Of a stretch of DNA of 48,718 nucleotides, positions 18,131-27,316 are shown in pieces; positions within the stretch are counted from its first letter, which is position 1, and each line of letters begins with the position of its first letter. The stretch is taken from NCBI GenBank assembly GCA_036377675.1, contig DASUXY010000036.1:1-48718 (forward strand), in the 5' to 3' direction. A program made the translations under genes and the position numbers. The notes beneath the pieces are model-generated. The model had not been told where the DNA came from. It searched no databases and saw nothing but the letters and a program-made list of their open reading frames with translations. Source of the DNA: DASUXY01 sp036377675. GTDB taxonomy: Bacteria; Bacillota; Bacilli; Bacillales; Amphibacillaceae.

Positions 18131-19518
18131 TATAATCCTCCTAAAACTGTGAGCATCGGCAAAAATTTGATGTTTGTTTCTTCATATTCAGTATCTACAT
18201 TTGAATTTTTCAACACTCCACAGCCTGCAAACAGTGATGCTTCGTCCCCTTGAATAAGGCCAGAACGAATCGCCACAGCAAATTCACCATGGTCATTACT
18301 ATCTAACCAGCCAATCGGTGCACCGTACCATCCCCGATCCAATTGTTCATGTTCTCGAATAAACTGCAGAGCTTCTTCTGTCGGTGTTCCGCCTAATGCT
18401 GGGGTCGGATGCAGTTGAGCAACAATATCAAAAATACTTGCCCCAGGTTGTAAAGTTGCTTGAACTGGAGTGTATAAATGTTGCAAATTTTTTAATGGAT
18501 AAAGGACAGGCTGATCGGGAATTTCGATATTCGTACAATATTTCTCAATCCCACTTCTAATCATTTGCACGACAAATTCATGCTCTTTTAAGTTTTTTTC
18601 ATCTTGAAGAAGGCGCTTACCAATCATCTGATCTTCTTCTGTAGTCGTGCCACGTGGTGCTGTTCCTGCTAAACCAGTCGACAATAAATGATTCTTTTCA
18701 ATTTTTACGAGTCGTTCCGGAGTCGCACCGACAAAACAATCACTACCTTGTTCAAATGCAAATACGTAGCTGTTTGGTTGAGTTTCAAGCAATTGTTGCA
18801 ATATAACAGATATCTCCGCTTGTTTAGACAGTTTTAAGCGTAGTTCCCGTGCTAATACAATCTTTTTTGCCCGGGAACTTTTCGTTTCATCAATCGCCTG
18901 TTGAACAGTCTCTTTCCATTGATCTGGAGCGATTTCCATATAGTCAACGATTTTTGCTCCCGATGAGAAGGGAATCGAACGCATTAACATTTGCTCTTGT
19001 TCCTTATATTCGTGAAAAATTTTGGCGGGATGATCCTCTTTATATACATCGATATTAATCGTTAAATAATAGTCATTGTTATATGCTGTTAAAACGAACC
19101 GGGGAATTCTAAATTGACTATCTTTGTATTTCTCCCAAAGAGGAGATGTCGCCTTCTTTGGATCGAATGACATCCCTCCTAAAGCGATGAGTCCGGTTCC
19201 GGGAACGTCATATGGATTATGAATAACAGCTTGTTCAAGTAGAGCATACCATTTTTTTTTCGTTTGCTCATACCGATTACGGTCTGCAGCGATTTCATAG
19301 ACATTGCCAACACCTACGAGAACGAAGTCTTCTGTAGAACTTGACCAAAATGTTCGATCCATGTTCAGTTGCTTAGCCGCTGCAAAAAATTGCAAAGGAT
19401 TTTGTTCGTTTATTTTCTTCGTCATACTAACGAGTTGATGGTCGTCGTTACGTAATGTTAATCGACGGACCGTTTCCTCAACTAATGTTTTAAGACGCCC
19501 ATCTTTTGTTTCAATCAT
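18130..19518 (-). CDS. menF: Menaquinone-specific isochorismate synthase
   Basis: Chorismate-binding enzyme that makes isochorismate, the entry step of menaquinone synthesis. Within 462 residues the C-terminal chorismate-binding domain shows KKIVLARELRLKL (with the lysine that activates water), VGATPERLVKIE, STGLAGTAPRG and LHPTPALGGTP. GGAGG precedes the ATG. It is the first gene of the leftward men operon; an isochorismate synthase for siderophore synthesis is less likely given menD directly downstream. Confidence 0.95.
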   Translation of the reverse strand: MIETKDGRLKTLVEETVRRLTLRNDDHQLVSMTKKINEQNPLQFFAAAKQLNMDRTFWSSSTEDFVLVGVGNVYEIAADRNRYEQTKKKWYALLEQAVIHNPYDVPGTGLIALGGMSFDPKKATSPLWEKYKDSQFRIPRFVLTAYNNDYYLTINIDVYKEDHPAKIFHEYKEQEQMLMRSIPFSSGAKIVDYMEIAPDQWKETVQQAIDETKSSRAKKIVLARELRLKLSKQAEISVILQQLLETQPNSYVFAFEQGSDCFVGATPERLVKIEKNHLLSTGLAGTAPRGTTTEEDQMIGKRLLQDEKNLKEHEFVVQMIRSGIEKYCTNIEIPDQPVLYPLKNLQHLYTPVQATLQPGASIFDIVAQLHPTPALGGTPTEEALQFIREHEQLDRGWYGAPIGWLDSNDHGEFAVAIRSGLIQGDEASLFAGCGVLKNSNVDTEYEETNIKFLPMLTVLGGL

Positions 19519-19795
19519 TTCTATAAGCCTCCATTAAACATGCGCACAGCCTTCTGCTTACAAACATGTAATGTGTATATTTTATATCAATTGTATAATG
19601 GTCTAAAAGGTTTTAATGATCAGTGGCTATCATATCTATTTTATGACCTTTTCATTTGTTTCTCAAGGAATGGACTACTCCTTTCCCATATTCATAACAT
19701 TCATTCAGTAATAACCTCGTTAAGGGAAGTTGTACAGAGCGTTGACACCATGATAAACTATTAACTAGCAATGCATCACGGGAGGAAGAAAGGAC
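19519..19795. other. Divergent promoter region between menF and menA
   Basis: 277 bases that must hold promoters for both men transcripts. On the plus strand TTGACA at 19742-19747 is followed 18 bases later by a weak TAGCAA, a possible menA promoter. On the minus strand AT-rich TATA-like boxes lie around 19575-19600. I cannot fix either start with confidence and see no riboswitch or small gene. Confidence 0.4.
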
Positions 19796-20737
19796 ATGGA
19801 TGTTGATGTAACGAAAAGCAGGGATATAAAAGAAGCTTTAAATGAAAAAGATGGCATACAAGTGTGGTGGCGACTATTACGACCTCATACGTTAACTGCT
19901 TCTTTTGTCCCTGTGTTTGTAGGAACGATGCTCGCATATATCGAAGGTCCAATCCATATACTCGTTTTCTTAGCCATGCTCGTAGCATCCATTCTTATTC
20001 AGGCAGCGACGAATATGTTTAATGAATATTACGATTATGTAAGAGGCTTAGATACTGAGGAATCTGTCGGTATTGGGGGGACAATTGTTCGAGATGGTGT
20101 TGATCCAAAGACAATTTTGCGTTTAGCAATCGTCTTTTTTGCAATTGCCATGATTCTTGGTGTTTATATTTCCATAGCATCAAGCTGGTGGGTTGCCGTC
20201 GTTGGACTCATCGGCATGTTGTTCGGGTATTTGTATACAGGTGGCCCAGTTCCAATCGCCTACACTCCATTTGGAGAACTATTTTCTGGATTCCTTATGG
20301 GAACCGTCATCATTGCAATTAGTTATTTCATTCAAACATTGACACTTACGGCTAATGTCATCTGGATTTCGATCCCTGTAGCCATTTTTATCGGGGCGAT
20401 TTTATTAGCGAACAATATTCGTGACCTTGACAACGATGAGAGAAATGGGCGAAAAACGCTTGCTATTTTGCTCGGTCGTAAAAATGCTATTCGTTTCCTT
20501 GGACTTATGTTTATACTAGCCTACGGTTTGACAGCTCTCTATATTACGACACGTACGTTACCTCTTTGGTCGGTGATTACCTTTTTAAGCGGATTCAAAG
20601 CTTTTGAAGCTGTAAATAAATTCAAAGGAAAAACAGAGCCTATACAAATGATGCCTGCAATGGTTACAACAGGTAAAACGAACACGATTTACGGATTATT
20701 ACTCGGTATTTCATTACTAGTTAGTAAAATGTTTTAA
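19796..20737 (+). CDS. menA: 1,4-Dihydroxy-2-naphthoate polyprenyltransferase
   Basis: Membrane prenyltransferase that attaches the isoprenoid tail to dihydroxynaphthoate to give demethylmenaquinone. The 313 residues have 8-9 hydrophobic helices and both aspartate motifs of the UbiA family, NMFNEYYDYVRG and NIRDLDNDERNGRKT, which bind Mg-diphosphate. AAAGGAC lies just before the ATG. It is divergent from the menF operon, as in B. subtilis, where menA is also separate. Confidence 0.96.
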   Translation: MDVDVTKSRDIKEALNEKDGIQVWWRLLRPHTLTASFVPVFVGTMLAYIEGPIHILVFLAMLVASILIQAATNMFNEYYDYVRGLDTEESVGIGGTIVRDGVDPKTILRLAIVFFAIAMILGVYISIASSWWVAVVGLIGMLFGYLYTGGPVPIAYTPFGELFSGFLMGTVIIAISYFIQTLTLTANVIWISIPVAIFIGAILLANNIRDLDNDERNGRKTLAILLGRKNAIRFLGLMFILAYGLTALYITTRTLPLWSVITFLSGFKAFEAVNKFKGKTEPIQMMPAMVTTGKTNTIYGLLLGISLLVSKMF

Positions 20738-20757
20738 AAAGGGGCGAGAACAGTTTG

Positions 20758-21147
20758 ATGCAACTTAAAGACACTTTGATGAATGCATTAGGTATTGAAG
20801 CTGTTTCATTAGAAAAGGATAAAGTCGTCATGATGATGCCTGTTGACGCTCGTACACATCAGCCTGCCGGTTTTTTACATGGCGGAGCAAGTGTCGCCTT
20901 AGCCGAAACAGCAGCGAGTATCGGTGCTTATTTACACGTTGATCATGAACAGAGTAATGTATTCGGTATTGAAATCAATGCTAACCATATTAAAAGTAAG
21001 CGTGACGGAATCGTTACCGCTGAAGCAACTCCGTTACATATCGGAAAAACGACGATGGTTTGGGAAATTCAAATTACAGATGAAAAGAATACGTTGATCT
21101 GCATATCCAGATGTACGATCGGAATTGTTCCAAAGAAGAAACAATAA
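20758..21147 (+). CDS. menI: Hotdog-fold thioesterase, probable DHNA-CoA thioesterase
   Basis: A PaaI/YuxO-type hotdog thioesterase of about 129 residues. The active-site stretch HQPAGFLHGGASVALAETAAS carries the HGG motif and catalytic acid of the family. Related B. subtilis YuxO (MenI) hydrolyses 1,4-dihydroxy-2-naphthoyl-CoA, the step between MenB and MenA. The gene starts 20 bases after menA in the same direction, which strongly suggests that role. The ATG at 20758 and a TTG at 20755 are both possible; the site AAGGGG is rather distant from either. Fold seen; substrate inferred from context. Confidence 0.82.
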   Translation: MQLKDTLMNALGIEAVSLEKDKVVMMMPVDARTHQPAGFLHGGASVALAETAASIGAYLHVDHEQSNVFGIEINANHIKSKRDGIVTAEATPLHIGKTTMVWEIQITDEKNTLICISRCTIGIVPKKKQ

Positions 21148-21170
21148 ACAAGACAATTTTCCTTACAAAA

Positions 21171-21210
21171 AATCGAACTCACTCTCGTACTTTCAAGAGT
21201 GAGCTCGATT
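21171..21210. terminator. Bidirectional terminator between menI candidate and ribU
   Basis: A 15-bp stem with one mismatch (arms at 21171-21185 and 21196-21210, core CACTCT/AGAGTG). In the ribU direction it ends in T6, so it terminates ribU; for the menA transcript the tail is weaker. Confidence 0.8.
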
Positions 21211-21215
21211 GCGAT

Positions 21216-21800
21216 TTACACTACTTTTGCTTGTTTAGATTCAATCCAATTTCGCATCTTCATAAATAACGGTACGAATAGCAATCCGACGATTACCCCT
21301 TTGATGAGGTTAAATGGTAATACGCCAGCAATGACCGAAATCCACTTGACATACGTAGTCATTTCCCAGCCCATAAACCAAGAATAGGCAGGCAAAATGA
21401 TAAAGTAATTAAGGAAACTCATTCCGAACGCCATGACTAAGGTACCGGTCACAAGTCCTGAAATGATGCTTTTAACACCTTTATATTTATGATAAAAAAT
21501 AGAGACAGGTATGACGAACATAATCCCTGCTAAAAAGTTTGCCAACACTCCAATCGGTTCGCCACCACCGATTGCCAAGTACAACATATTTTTGACCGCT
21601 ATGACAATCGCTCCGGCCACTGGTGAAAAGATCAAAGCGGCGATTAAAGCTGGAACCTCACTGAAATCAATTTTTAAATACGGTGGCAAAAACGGAAGTG
21701 GAAAATTGAGAAAAAGTAAAACGAGAGAAATAGCTCCTAAAAGTGCAAGTATAATTAATTTTAATAGTTTTGATGACTGTCTCTTTGTCGATGACATCAT
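21216..21800 (-). CDS. ribU: Riboflavin transporter RibU (ECF S component)
   Basis: Substrate-binding membrane subunit of an energy-coupling-factor importer for riboflavin, about 194 residues with six hydrophobic segments. The typical sequence LNFPLPFLPPYLKIDFSEVP of this family is near residues 25-45, and a conserved ILPAYSWF follows. Two ATGs (21800, 21797) follow AGGAGG closely; both are possible. The FMN riboswitch upstream confirms a flavin-related substrate. The shared ECF ATPases and EcfT are not in the window. Confidence 0.95.
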   Translation of the reverse strand: MMSSTKRQSSKLLKLIILALLGAISLVLLFLNFPLPFLPPYLKIDFSEVPALIAALIFSPVAGAIVIAVKNMLYLAIGGGEPIGVLANFLAGIMFVIPVSIFYHKYKGVKSIISGLVTGTLVMAFGMSFLNYFIILPAYSWFMGWEMTTYVKWISVIAGVLPFNLIKGVIVGLLFVPLFMKMRNWIESKQAKVV

Positions 21801-21930
21801 CGACCTCCTCCTTCATCTTTATATCGATTCACATCTCGTGATGAAGGATGAGCTTTTCCTATGTTTCATCTTTACACCACTAAATGAAAACTTGTTCTCT
21901 TCATTACGTAAATCATTAAATGGTTCATGC

Positions 21931-22157
21931 AAAAACCCTAAAGCCTAATCGGGGCTTTAGGGTTTACGTATATACATAGGTAAATAGGCGTTGAACAACA
22001 CCTATCATTCGCTCGACATCTTCTCCCATCCAGACTGTAACTGTCGGTTCTGGATTTTCACCAGATCGGCTATAAAGTAAAATGGCTTTATAGTTCACGG
22101 ACTTTGAACAACTCTGTTCATTACCGTCGGTCGGGAATTGCACCCTGCCCCGAAGAT
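21931..22157 (-). promoter_or_regulatory. FMN riboswitch (RFN element) and terminator of ribU
   Basis: On the minus strand the element opens at 22157 with ATCTTCGGGGCAGGGTG and AATTCCCGACCG, continues with GTCCGTGAACTATA and GATCTGGTGAAAATCCAG, and closes near 22018 with GGATGGGAGAAGAT. All are RFN hallmarks, and the P1 strands pair. Downstream a terminator (arms AAACCCTAAAGCC and GGCTTTAGGGTTT, then T) lies at 21931-21965. Bound FMN would promote termination and lower riboflavin uptake. Confidence 0.97.
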
Positions 22158-22184
22158 GGAATCGATATTCAATTTGTTATTTTA

Positions 22185-22213
22185 ATTATACACATGTTCG
22201 CCTACTTTGAAAA
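22185..22213 (-). promoter_or_regulatory. Promoter of the ribU leader
   Basis: TATAAT on the minus strand (22185-22190) with TTTTCA (22208-22213) 17 bases upstream. The -10 box is consensus, the -35 weak. It lies about 28 bases before the RFN element. Confidence 0.6.
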
Positions 22214-22251
22214 GTCTTCTGTTTTATGATTCATCTTTTACAAATCCTCAA

Positions 22252-22287
22252 AATAAAAAAGGAGCAGACGGGTAAACGTCTACTCCC
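22252..22287 (-). terminator. Terminator of bpr
   Basis: Read leftward, GGAGTAGACG and CGTCTGCTCC (22277-22286 and 22261-22270) form a 10-bp stem with one G-U and a 6-base loop, followed by T6. It lies 20 bases after the bpr stop. Confidence 0.9.
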
Positions 22288-22306
22288 TTTTGAAACACAT
22301 CTCTAT

Positions 22307-25300
22307 CTATTGTTCAACATTTATGAACAATTTTCCATCTGCCTGTTTACGAGTTTCATTACCAAAGCTATCTTTGACAATCACTTCAATAACTGCCCCT
22401 TCGGCATGAGCATTTTTCGTAGCGGTCCAATAACCTACATATTTTCCTGACGATGTTTCCCGAATGGGTAATTCTGTCGTATCCTGAAGTTTTGCACCTT
22501 TTGTATTTGTTAAAGGCATATGAATGACGAACGATGCCTCTAATCCTGGTTCACTATCGAATTCAATTTTAACACTCTCCCCTGCTTCAAGATGTAGGTC
22601 TTCATCAGGTAACAAGTTTTCAATTTCAGGAGCTGTGAATTTAGATTCGATTGTTACAGATTTTTTCGTTGAGTTCTTCGCTTCGTCCATAGCTAAAACT
22701 TCAATCGTGTTCTCACCTTCGTCAAGTAAAATACGTTTAGAATATTTTCCTTCGTTAACGGTTGCTTTTTGACCATTTACTTCAACATAATCGAGATTGT
22801 CATCATCAACGGTTCCTTCAACAGTTACTGTTTCACGATTTGTTTTTTCACCATCTGTCGGATAATCAATTGTTAATTCTGGAGCTGCTGTGTCTAACGT
22901 TACCGTGACAGCTTCCGATTCACCGGTTGCAGTTCCATTCAACAAGGAAACAGCTGTAAATTTATTTGCACCTTCTGTAAGTTCAGTATCGATTGAAAAT
23001 TTGCCATTCTCATCGACTTCCACTTCACTTACCTCATCACCATTGTTCAGTAACTGAACCGTCGTCGTCGGTGAAGCTGTTCCTTCAATCGTTACATCTG
23101 CTTCATTCGTAAACAGATCTTTTTCAGGTGTTGTGATGACAGGGTCTTTCACTTCATAGTCAACACGTGCACGAATCATATAATTCCCTTCATCAGTAGG
23201 CGATTTAGACCAAACACCGCTCACAAATTGATAACTTCTTTCTGCATTCGGACTATCTTCATCGGTTGCTAGTCCCGGAGAATAAGGATTGTTTTCTGTT
23301 TGAATATATACCATGTAGAAGTCACCATCAACGATGATGTTATGCTCTGTTAAATCAACAACAGTCCATTCTCCTGTTCGTAGAGCTTCAGCTTCAATTG
23401 GACCGGCAATCTTTTTACCTGGTAGTCCATCATTTCCGGATGCATCCCACACTTCCACTTCAAAATCTACTCCTCCAGGGACAGGCCATTCCGTATCCCA
23501 AAAACGGAACACACCTTCTGTTACGACAGCAAGATCCTCTCCTTCATCAATGGACATTTTCACCGCCCAGCCGTTACCTGCATCATAAAAGGCTCGAGCA
23601 TTTTCAGCTGTTCCATCATCATAGCCTATTTCACCACCTGGATACGTGTACAACGGTTCAAGTGATAAATCAAGGGTAACGTCACCGTCGACGGTCACTT
23701 CAACTTCTTTACTATGATAGCCCGTTGCAATAACTTTTAAGGTGTACGTACCTTCATAAGCAGTTAAAGAATAATTCCCATCTTCACCCGTTTCTACAGA
23801 AGCAATATTTGCATCTTCTAAAACGAATAATGTTGCATTTTTTACGACTTCACCTGTTGCTTCGTCTGTTACTTTCCCTGTAACTGTTCCTTGAGCCATT
23901 TCTTCTAACGTAAAGTTAGTTGTTACAGTATCCCCATCTTCAAAGGAAACGGACTCTTCTTGCGAATGGAATCCATAAGCTTCTGCTTGAACCGTAAAGG
24001 ATCCGGCTGGATGCATCATGGAATAGGACCCATTTGCTGGATTTGTATAAACAGAACGGTTCGTTTCCAAAACGTTTACTTGCGCACCTAATGGTAGAAG
24101 ATTCGAGTGAATATCAGGATCTGATTTTTTAGCCTTTTTCTTTTTCGGTATGGCTGGCTTCATTTTCTTTGGATCAACAGGTTTCTTTGTCGATGGTTCA
24201 TCTTTGGATGTTTTTTGATGACCTAATAAGGCTTCGCCGACTTGTAAATGAAGCGCAGGTCGATTTGTAGCTAAAGATGTCTTTTGATTTAAAGACGTAT
24301 CGGATAAAGCAACGTCATCAAGATACCAGCCATCTCGTACAATGCTTATGTCAGAGGTAGCATTAAAGGCAAGGTAAACTCTTTGATTACTATATTCCGA
24401 TAGGTCGACTTCTACCTCTTCCCAACCATCTGAAGTACCATCAATCGTTAAAAGTTGCGTCCACTCTTCTTGATTGGTTGAAATAAACACATGACCGAAA
24501 TCATAAGCATTCCCAGAAGAGTATTTTTCAAAATCATGCCAATGCTTAAATTGTAAATAAGCATCGCCGTCTGGTAAATCAACCGGTGGCATGACAAGCG
24601 TAGCATTCATGTTACTTTCATATGTCCCATCTAGATTTGTCGCATAGACATGTTCCCCTGATGCAGCATTTTCAGGACCCGATGTAGGCACTCCCCATTC
24701 CCAGCTATTTTTTTCGCCAAAGGATGTCCATCCTATTGGTTTTTCTTCAAAGTCCTCAAAATACCCGACCGTAATTCCCGCTTTAACATCTATGACGTAA
24801 TCATCGCTCGTCACTTCGTTATTCCCAAAATCATTAATCGTCCATTTATACGTTAACGAACCTTCCTCAACTTCCTCACCTGGTATCGCGGCTACATACT
24901 CACCATCTTTATAGTCACCCGATATCCGATCTGCTTCTACTTTTTTCCAGTCGCCATCATTTACTTGATAACTTAATTCAACGGACGTCACACTAATGTT
25001 ATCTGCGACATGAACCGTTAAGTCAAGATCCATTCCAGCATACGTTTGTTTTGGAGCCTTATGTTCAAACGTAGGCGCTTCATCGTCCGTTCCTTCTTTT
25101 GTAACTTGTCCTTCGATGGTACCTAGACCATCAACAATAGAAGCTACTGCATCATGTGCATTAACGATTCCATATCCATATCCGTTATTAGGCGATTCGA
25201 AATAGTCATCGTCTGTTCGAGGTGTAGCTGTATTGATCAAAATCTCTTCCATTTCATCGACCGAAATGTCCGCATTCACTTGTCGCAATAAGGCAGCGAC

Positions 25301-26653
25301 TCCTGATACGGCAGGACCTGACATCGAAGTCCCGTTCCAACCACCTTCATATTCACTACCCGGTACAGTCGAACGAATATTTACTCCAGGTGCAGAAATA
25401 TCTGGTTTAATTTCATCATATGGAGAGGGTCCTCGTAACGAAAATCCAGCAATTAAATCATTTATATCTGTTGCCCCCGTTGCAAATGACTCTGGATAGT
25501 TTGCAGGTACAGCGATTGAACCTGGCCCTCCTGGATTAAACAAATCTGTGTTACCTGCTGAAAATTCAGGGAAAATTTCAGCATCTCGCCACGCTCTTAC
25601 TGCATCCCGATACCATTCATCAAGACCCGGTCCGCCACCCCATGAATTGTTAACAACGTCAGGGGCCATGTCAACTCGTCCACCTGGTGCAAGAATCCAC
25701 TCCGCACCGTCTAAGAGAATTGAATCCGATGTTCTTCCAGACCCATCAAATACTTTAACAGCTATCCATTCCGCTCCTGGAGCTACACCTACTTGGTTAG
25801 AGCCATCAGGTTCGCTTCCGACCATCGTCCCCGTTACATGCGTTCCATGGCCATGATCATCGTATGCTACTTCTTGTCCACCCGATGCGTCATAAAAACT
25901 ATACTGATGGTCAACTTCTTCAGTAGCCGAATCATAACCGCGATACTTTTCTTTCAAGCCTGGATGATCCCACTGAACCCCTGTATCTAAACTGGCGACA
26001 ACAGTTCCTGTCCCATCAATACCTATTTCCCACGCTTCTGGAGCTCCTACCCGTTCAACATTCCATTCCACATTTTTAAGGTTAGATTGAGGTGTCTTCT
26101 GTTCTTTTATAAAGGTTTTATGCAATGTTCGTGTTTCATTCGGGAGAATTTTTTCCACTTCAGGAAAACGAGCAATCTTTTCTGCAATTTCTTTACTCGC
26201 TGTTACGGCCATCCCATTAACAATAAAATAAGATTTAAAATCTTTGACATCCCCATCTTTAACTGCTTTTTCTAGAAACTCCGTCACATTTTTTTGTGAT
26301 TCATGAGAGGTCGTCTTTAATTCCGATACAACTGCCGAACGTTGCAAAAACTTTGCTTTTTGAGTACTTAATTGAGCAGATGTAGCATTTTTTCTCGCCT
26401 CTTTAGCAACTTTTTTCGTATCTGCTTTTTCATTAAATTTCACTAAAAATGTTACGTGATCATCTTTTTTAAATTCATCCAATAAACGTTTCGTTAATTT
26501 TTCTTTAGCGAGCTTTTTTTGACTGTAAAGAGATTCGTGAATCTTATCAGTCGCCCCGGTTGCAGAAACAGTTGGCACAATCAACGAAAAAACCATTATA
26601 AACGATGCAAAGAGACTAAATAGTTTCACATACTGGCGTTTCTTTTTATTCAT
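22307..26653 (-). CDS. bpr: Bacillopeptidase F, large secreted subtilase
   Basis: A secreted serine protease precursor of 1448 residues. A signal peptide (about 1-31) is followed by an I9-type propeptide to about 190 and a subtilisin (S8) domain with the full triad: Asp223 in LDTGVQW, His269 in HGHGTHV and Ser443 in GTSMSGP. Then come a MAM/jelly-roll-like domain (GYFEDFEEKPIGWTSFG), a basic linker near 820-845, carboxypeptidase-regulatory-like beta domains (GTVTGKVTDEATGE) and Big/bacterial-Ig-like repeats. The length is close to B. subtilis Bpr. GGAGAGGG precedes the ATG. In B. subtilis bpr is a stationary-phase degradative enzyme controlled by DegU and ScoC; repeats upstream may be operators. 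Confidence 0.95.
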   Translation of the reverse strand: MNKKKRQYVKLFSLFASFIMVFSLIVPTVSATGATDKIHESLYSQKKLAKEKLTKRLLDEFKKDDHVTFLVKFNEKADTKKVAKEARKNATSAQLSTQKAKFLQRSAVVSELKTTSHESQKNVTEFLEKAVKDGDVKDFKSYFIVNGMAVTASKEIAEKIARFPEVEKILPNETRTLHKTFIKEQKTPQSNLKNVEWNVERVGAPEAWEIGIDGTGTVVASLDTGVQWDHPGLKEKYRGYDSATEEVDHQYSFYDASGGQEVAYDDHGHGTHVTGTMVGSEPDGSNQVGVAPGAEWIAVKVFDGSGRTSDSILLDGAEWILAPGGRVDMAPDVVNNSWGGGPGLDEWYRDAVRAWRDAEIFPEFSAGNTDLFNPGGPGSIAVPANYPESFATGATDINDLIAGFSLRGPSPYDEIKPDISAPGVNIRSTVPGSEYEGGWNGTSMSGPAVSGVAALLRQVNADISVDEMEEILINTATPRTDDDYFESPNNGYGYGIVNAHDAVASIVDGLGTIEGQVTKEGTDDEAPTFEHKAPKQTYAGMDLDLTVHVADNISVTSVELSYQVNDGDWKKVEADRISGDYKDGEYVAAIPGEEVEEGSLTYKWTINDFGNNEVTSDDYVIDVKAGITVGYFEDFEEKPIGWTSFGEKNSWEWGVPTSGPENAASGEHVYATNLDGTYESNMNATLVMPPVDLPDGDAYLQFKHWHDFEKYSSGNAYDFGHVFISTNQEEWTQLLTIDGTSDGWEEVEVDLSEYSNQRVYLAFNATSDISIVRDGWYLDDVALSDTSLNQKTSLATNRPALHLQVGEALLGHQKTSKDEPSTKKPVDPKKMKPAIPKKKKAKKSDPDIHSNLLPLGAQVNVLETNRSVYTNPANGSYSMMHPAGSFTVQAEAYGFHSQEESVSFEDGDTVTTNFTLEEMAQGTVTGKVTDEATGEVVKNATLFVLEDANIASVETGEDGNYSLTAYEGTYTLKVIATGYHSKEVEVTVDGDVTLDLSLEPLYTYPGGEIGYDDGTAENARAFYDAGNGWAVKMSIDEGEDLAVVTEGVFRFWDTEWPVPGGVDFEVEVWDASGNDGLPGKKIAGPIEAEALRTGEWTVVDLTEHNIIVDGDFYMVYIQTENNPYSPGLATDEDSPNAERSYQFVSGVWSKSPTDEGNYMIRARVDYEVKDPVITTPEKDLFTNEADVTIEGTASPTTTVQLLNNGDEVSEVEVDENGKFSIDTELTEGANKFTAVSLLNGTATGESEAVTVTLDTAAPELTIDYPTDGEKTNRETVTVEGTVDDDNLDYVEVNGQKATVNEGKYSKRILLDEGENTIEVLAMDEAKNSTKKSVTIESKFTAPEIENLLPDEDLHLEAGESVKIEFDSEPGLEASFVIHMPLTNTKGAKLQDTTELPIRETSSGKYVGYWTATKNAHAEGAVIEVIVKDSFGNETRKQADGKLFINVEQ

Positions 26654-27253
26654 TATTTTACACCCTCTCCTTTTATTCTAATGAGCTCTCCAACGAAGCG
26701 TCACGTATCTTTCTACATCCATTCCTTCCCTACTCTATCATTTCCTCCTTTACTCTATCATTGGCGTGACTAATTTGAAAGTTTACTCTGTGTTAGAGTA
26801 ACTATACTAGAAACAAACTGTAAAAGGTGTCGTTTTCTGTCAAGGAAAAAAAGATTCATAGCAATTCGTACATATTACCTATTTTTCTAGCTTTATCCAT
26901 AGTAAAAACGATGGGTATAATGTTTGTTCTGTTTTACTCTAGATCAAGAGCGACTACTTGAAGAATAAGGGGGTAAAATGATTATTAAGTCCATGTACCT
27001 ATTTTAAAGTTTCCAAATCTATGAAAGTAAATTGATTAAAATCCCCTAGTTCATAGATTTATTTTTCGTCATCTTTCAAAAGTCTGCACGATTCTACAGA
27101 GAATAAATTTTTTATTCGGAAAAAATGCATCAATAGTCATACGTTTCTTTCCCATTATCAAACTTAAACACTATATGTATGATTTCTTTTTTAACACATG
27201 ATTTCATTGTCGACAATAATTGCGCTTACCTTCATGAACCTCATCTTTAAATA
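26654..27253. other. Long intergenic region upstream of bpr
   Basis: About 600 bases without a convincing gene. Near bpr there are repeated TACTCT boxes (26731-26742, 26751-26762), a perfect palindrome TTACTCT-N5-AGAGTAA (26783-26801) and another TTTACTCT at 26933-26940. Farther out is an 11-bp inverted repeat at 27015-27025/27050-27060. The bpr promoter must lie here but I cannot fix it. Confidence 0.5.
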
Positions 27254-27296
27254 TAAAAAAACAGCTTTAAGCGACCTTCTGCTTAAGCTGTTTTTA
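27254..27296 (-). terminator. Terminator of the M42 peptidase gene
   Basis: Arms around 27257-27272 and 27281-27296 (core ACAGCTTTAAGC/GCTTAAGCTGT with one bulged base). Leftward it runs into T7. It follows the peptidase stop by about 20 bases. Confidence 0.85.
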
Positions 27297-27316
27297 TGGT
27301 GTGATTGTTTTTTAGT

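Noticed and set aside
25233..25856. Rightward open frames inside bpr
   Set aside because: Antisense to the conserved subtilase domain, no ribosome binding sites and unusual Pro/Arg/Ser composition; shadows.
26715..26735. Minimal leader peptide in the bpr upstream region (GGAGGAA-ATG with a stop after two codons, minus strand)
   Set aside because: Spacing from GGAGG to ATG is only two bases and the frame is three codons long; it is better seen as part of the repeated box.
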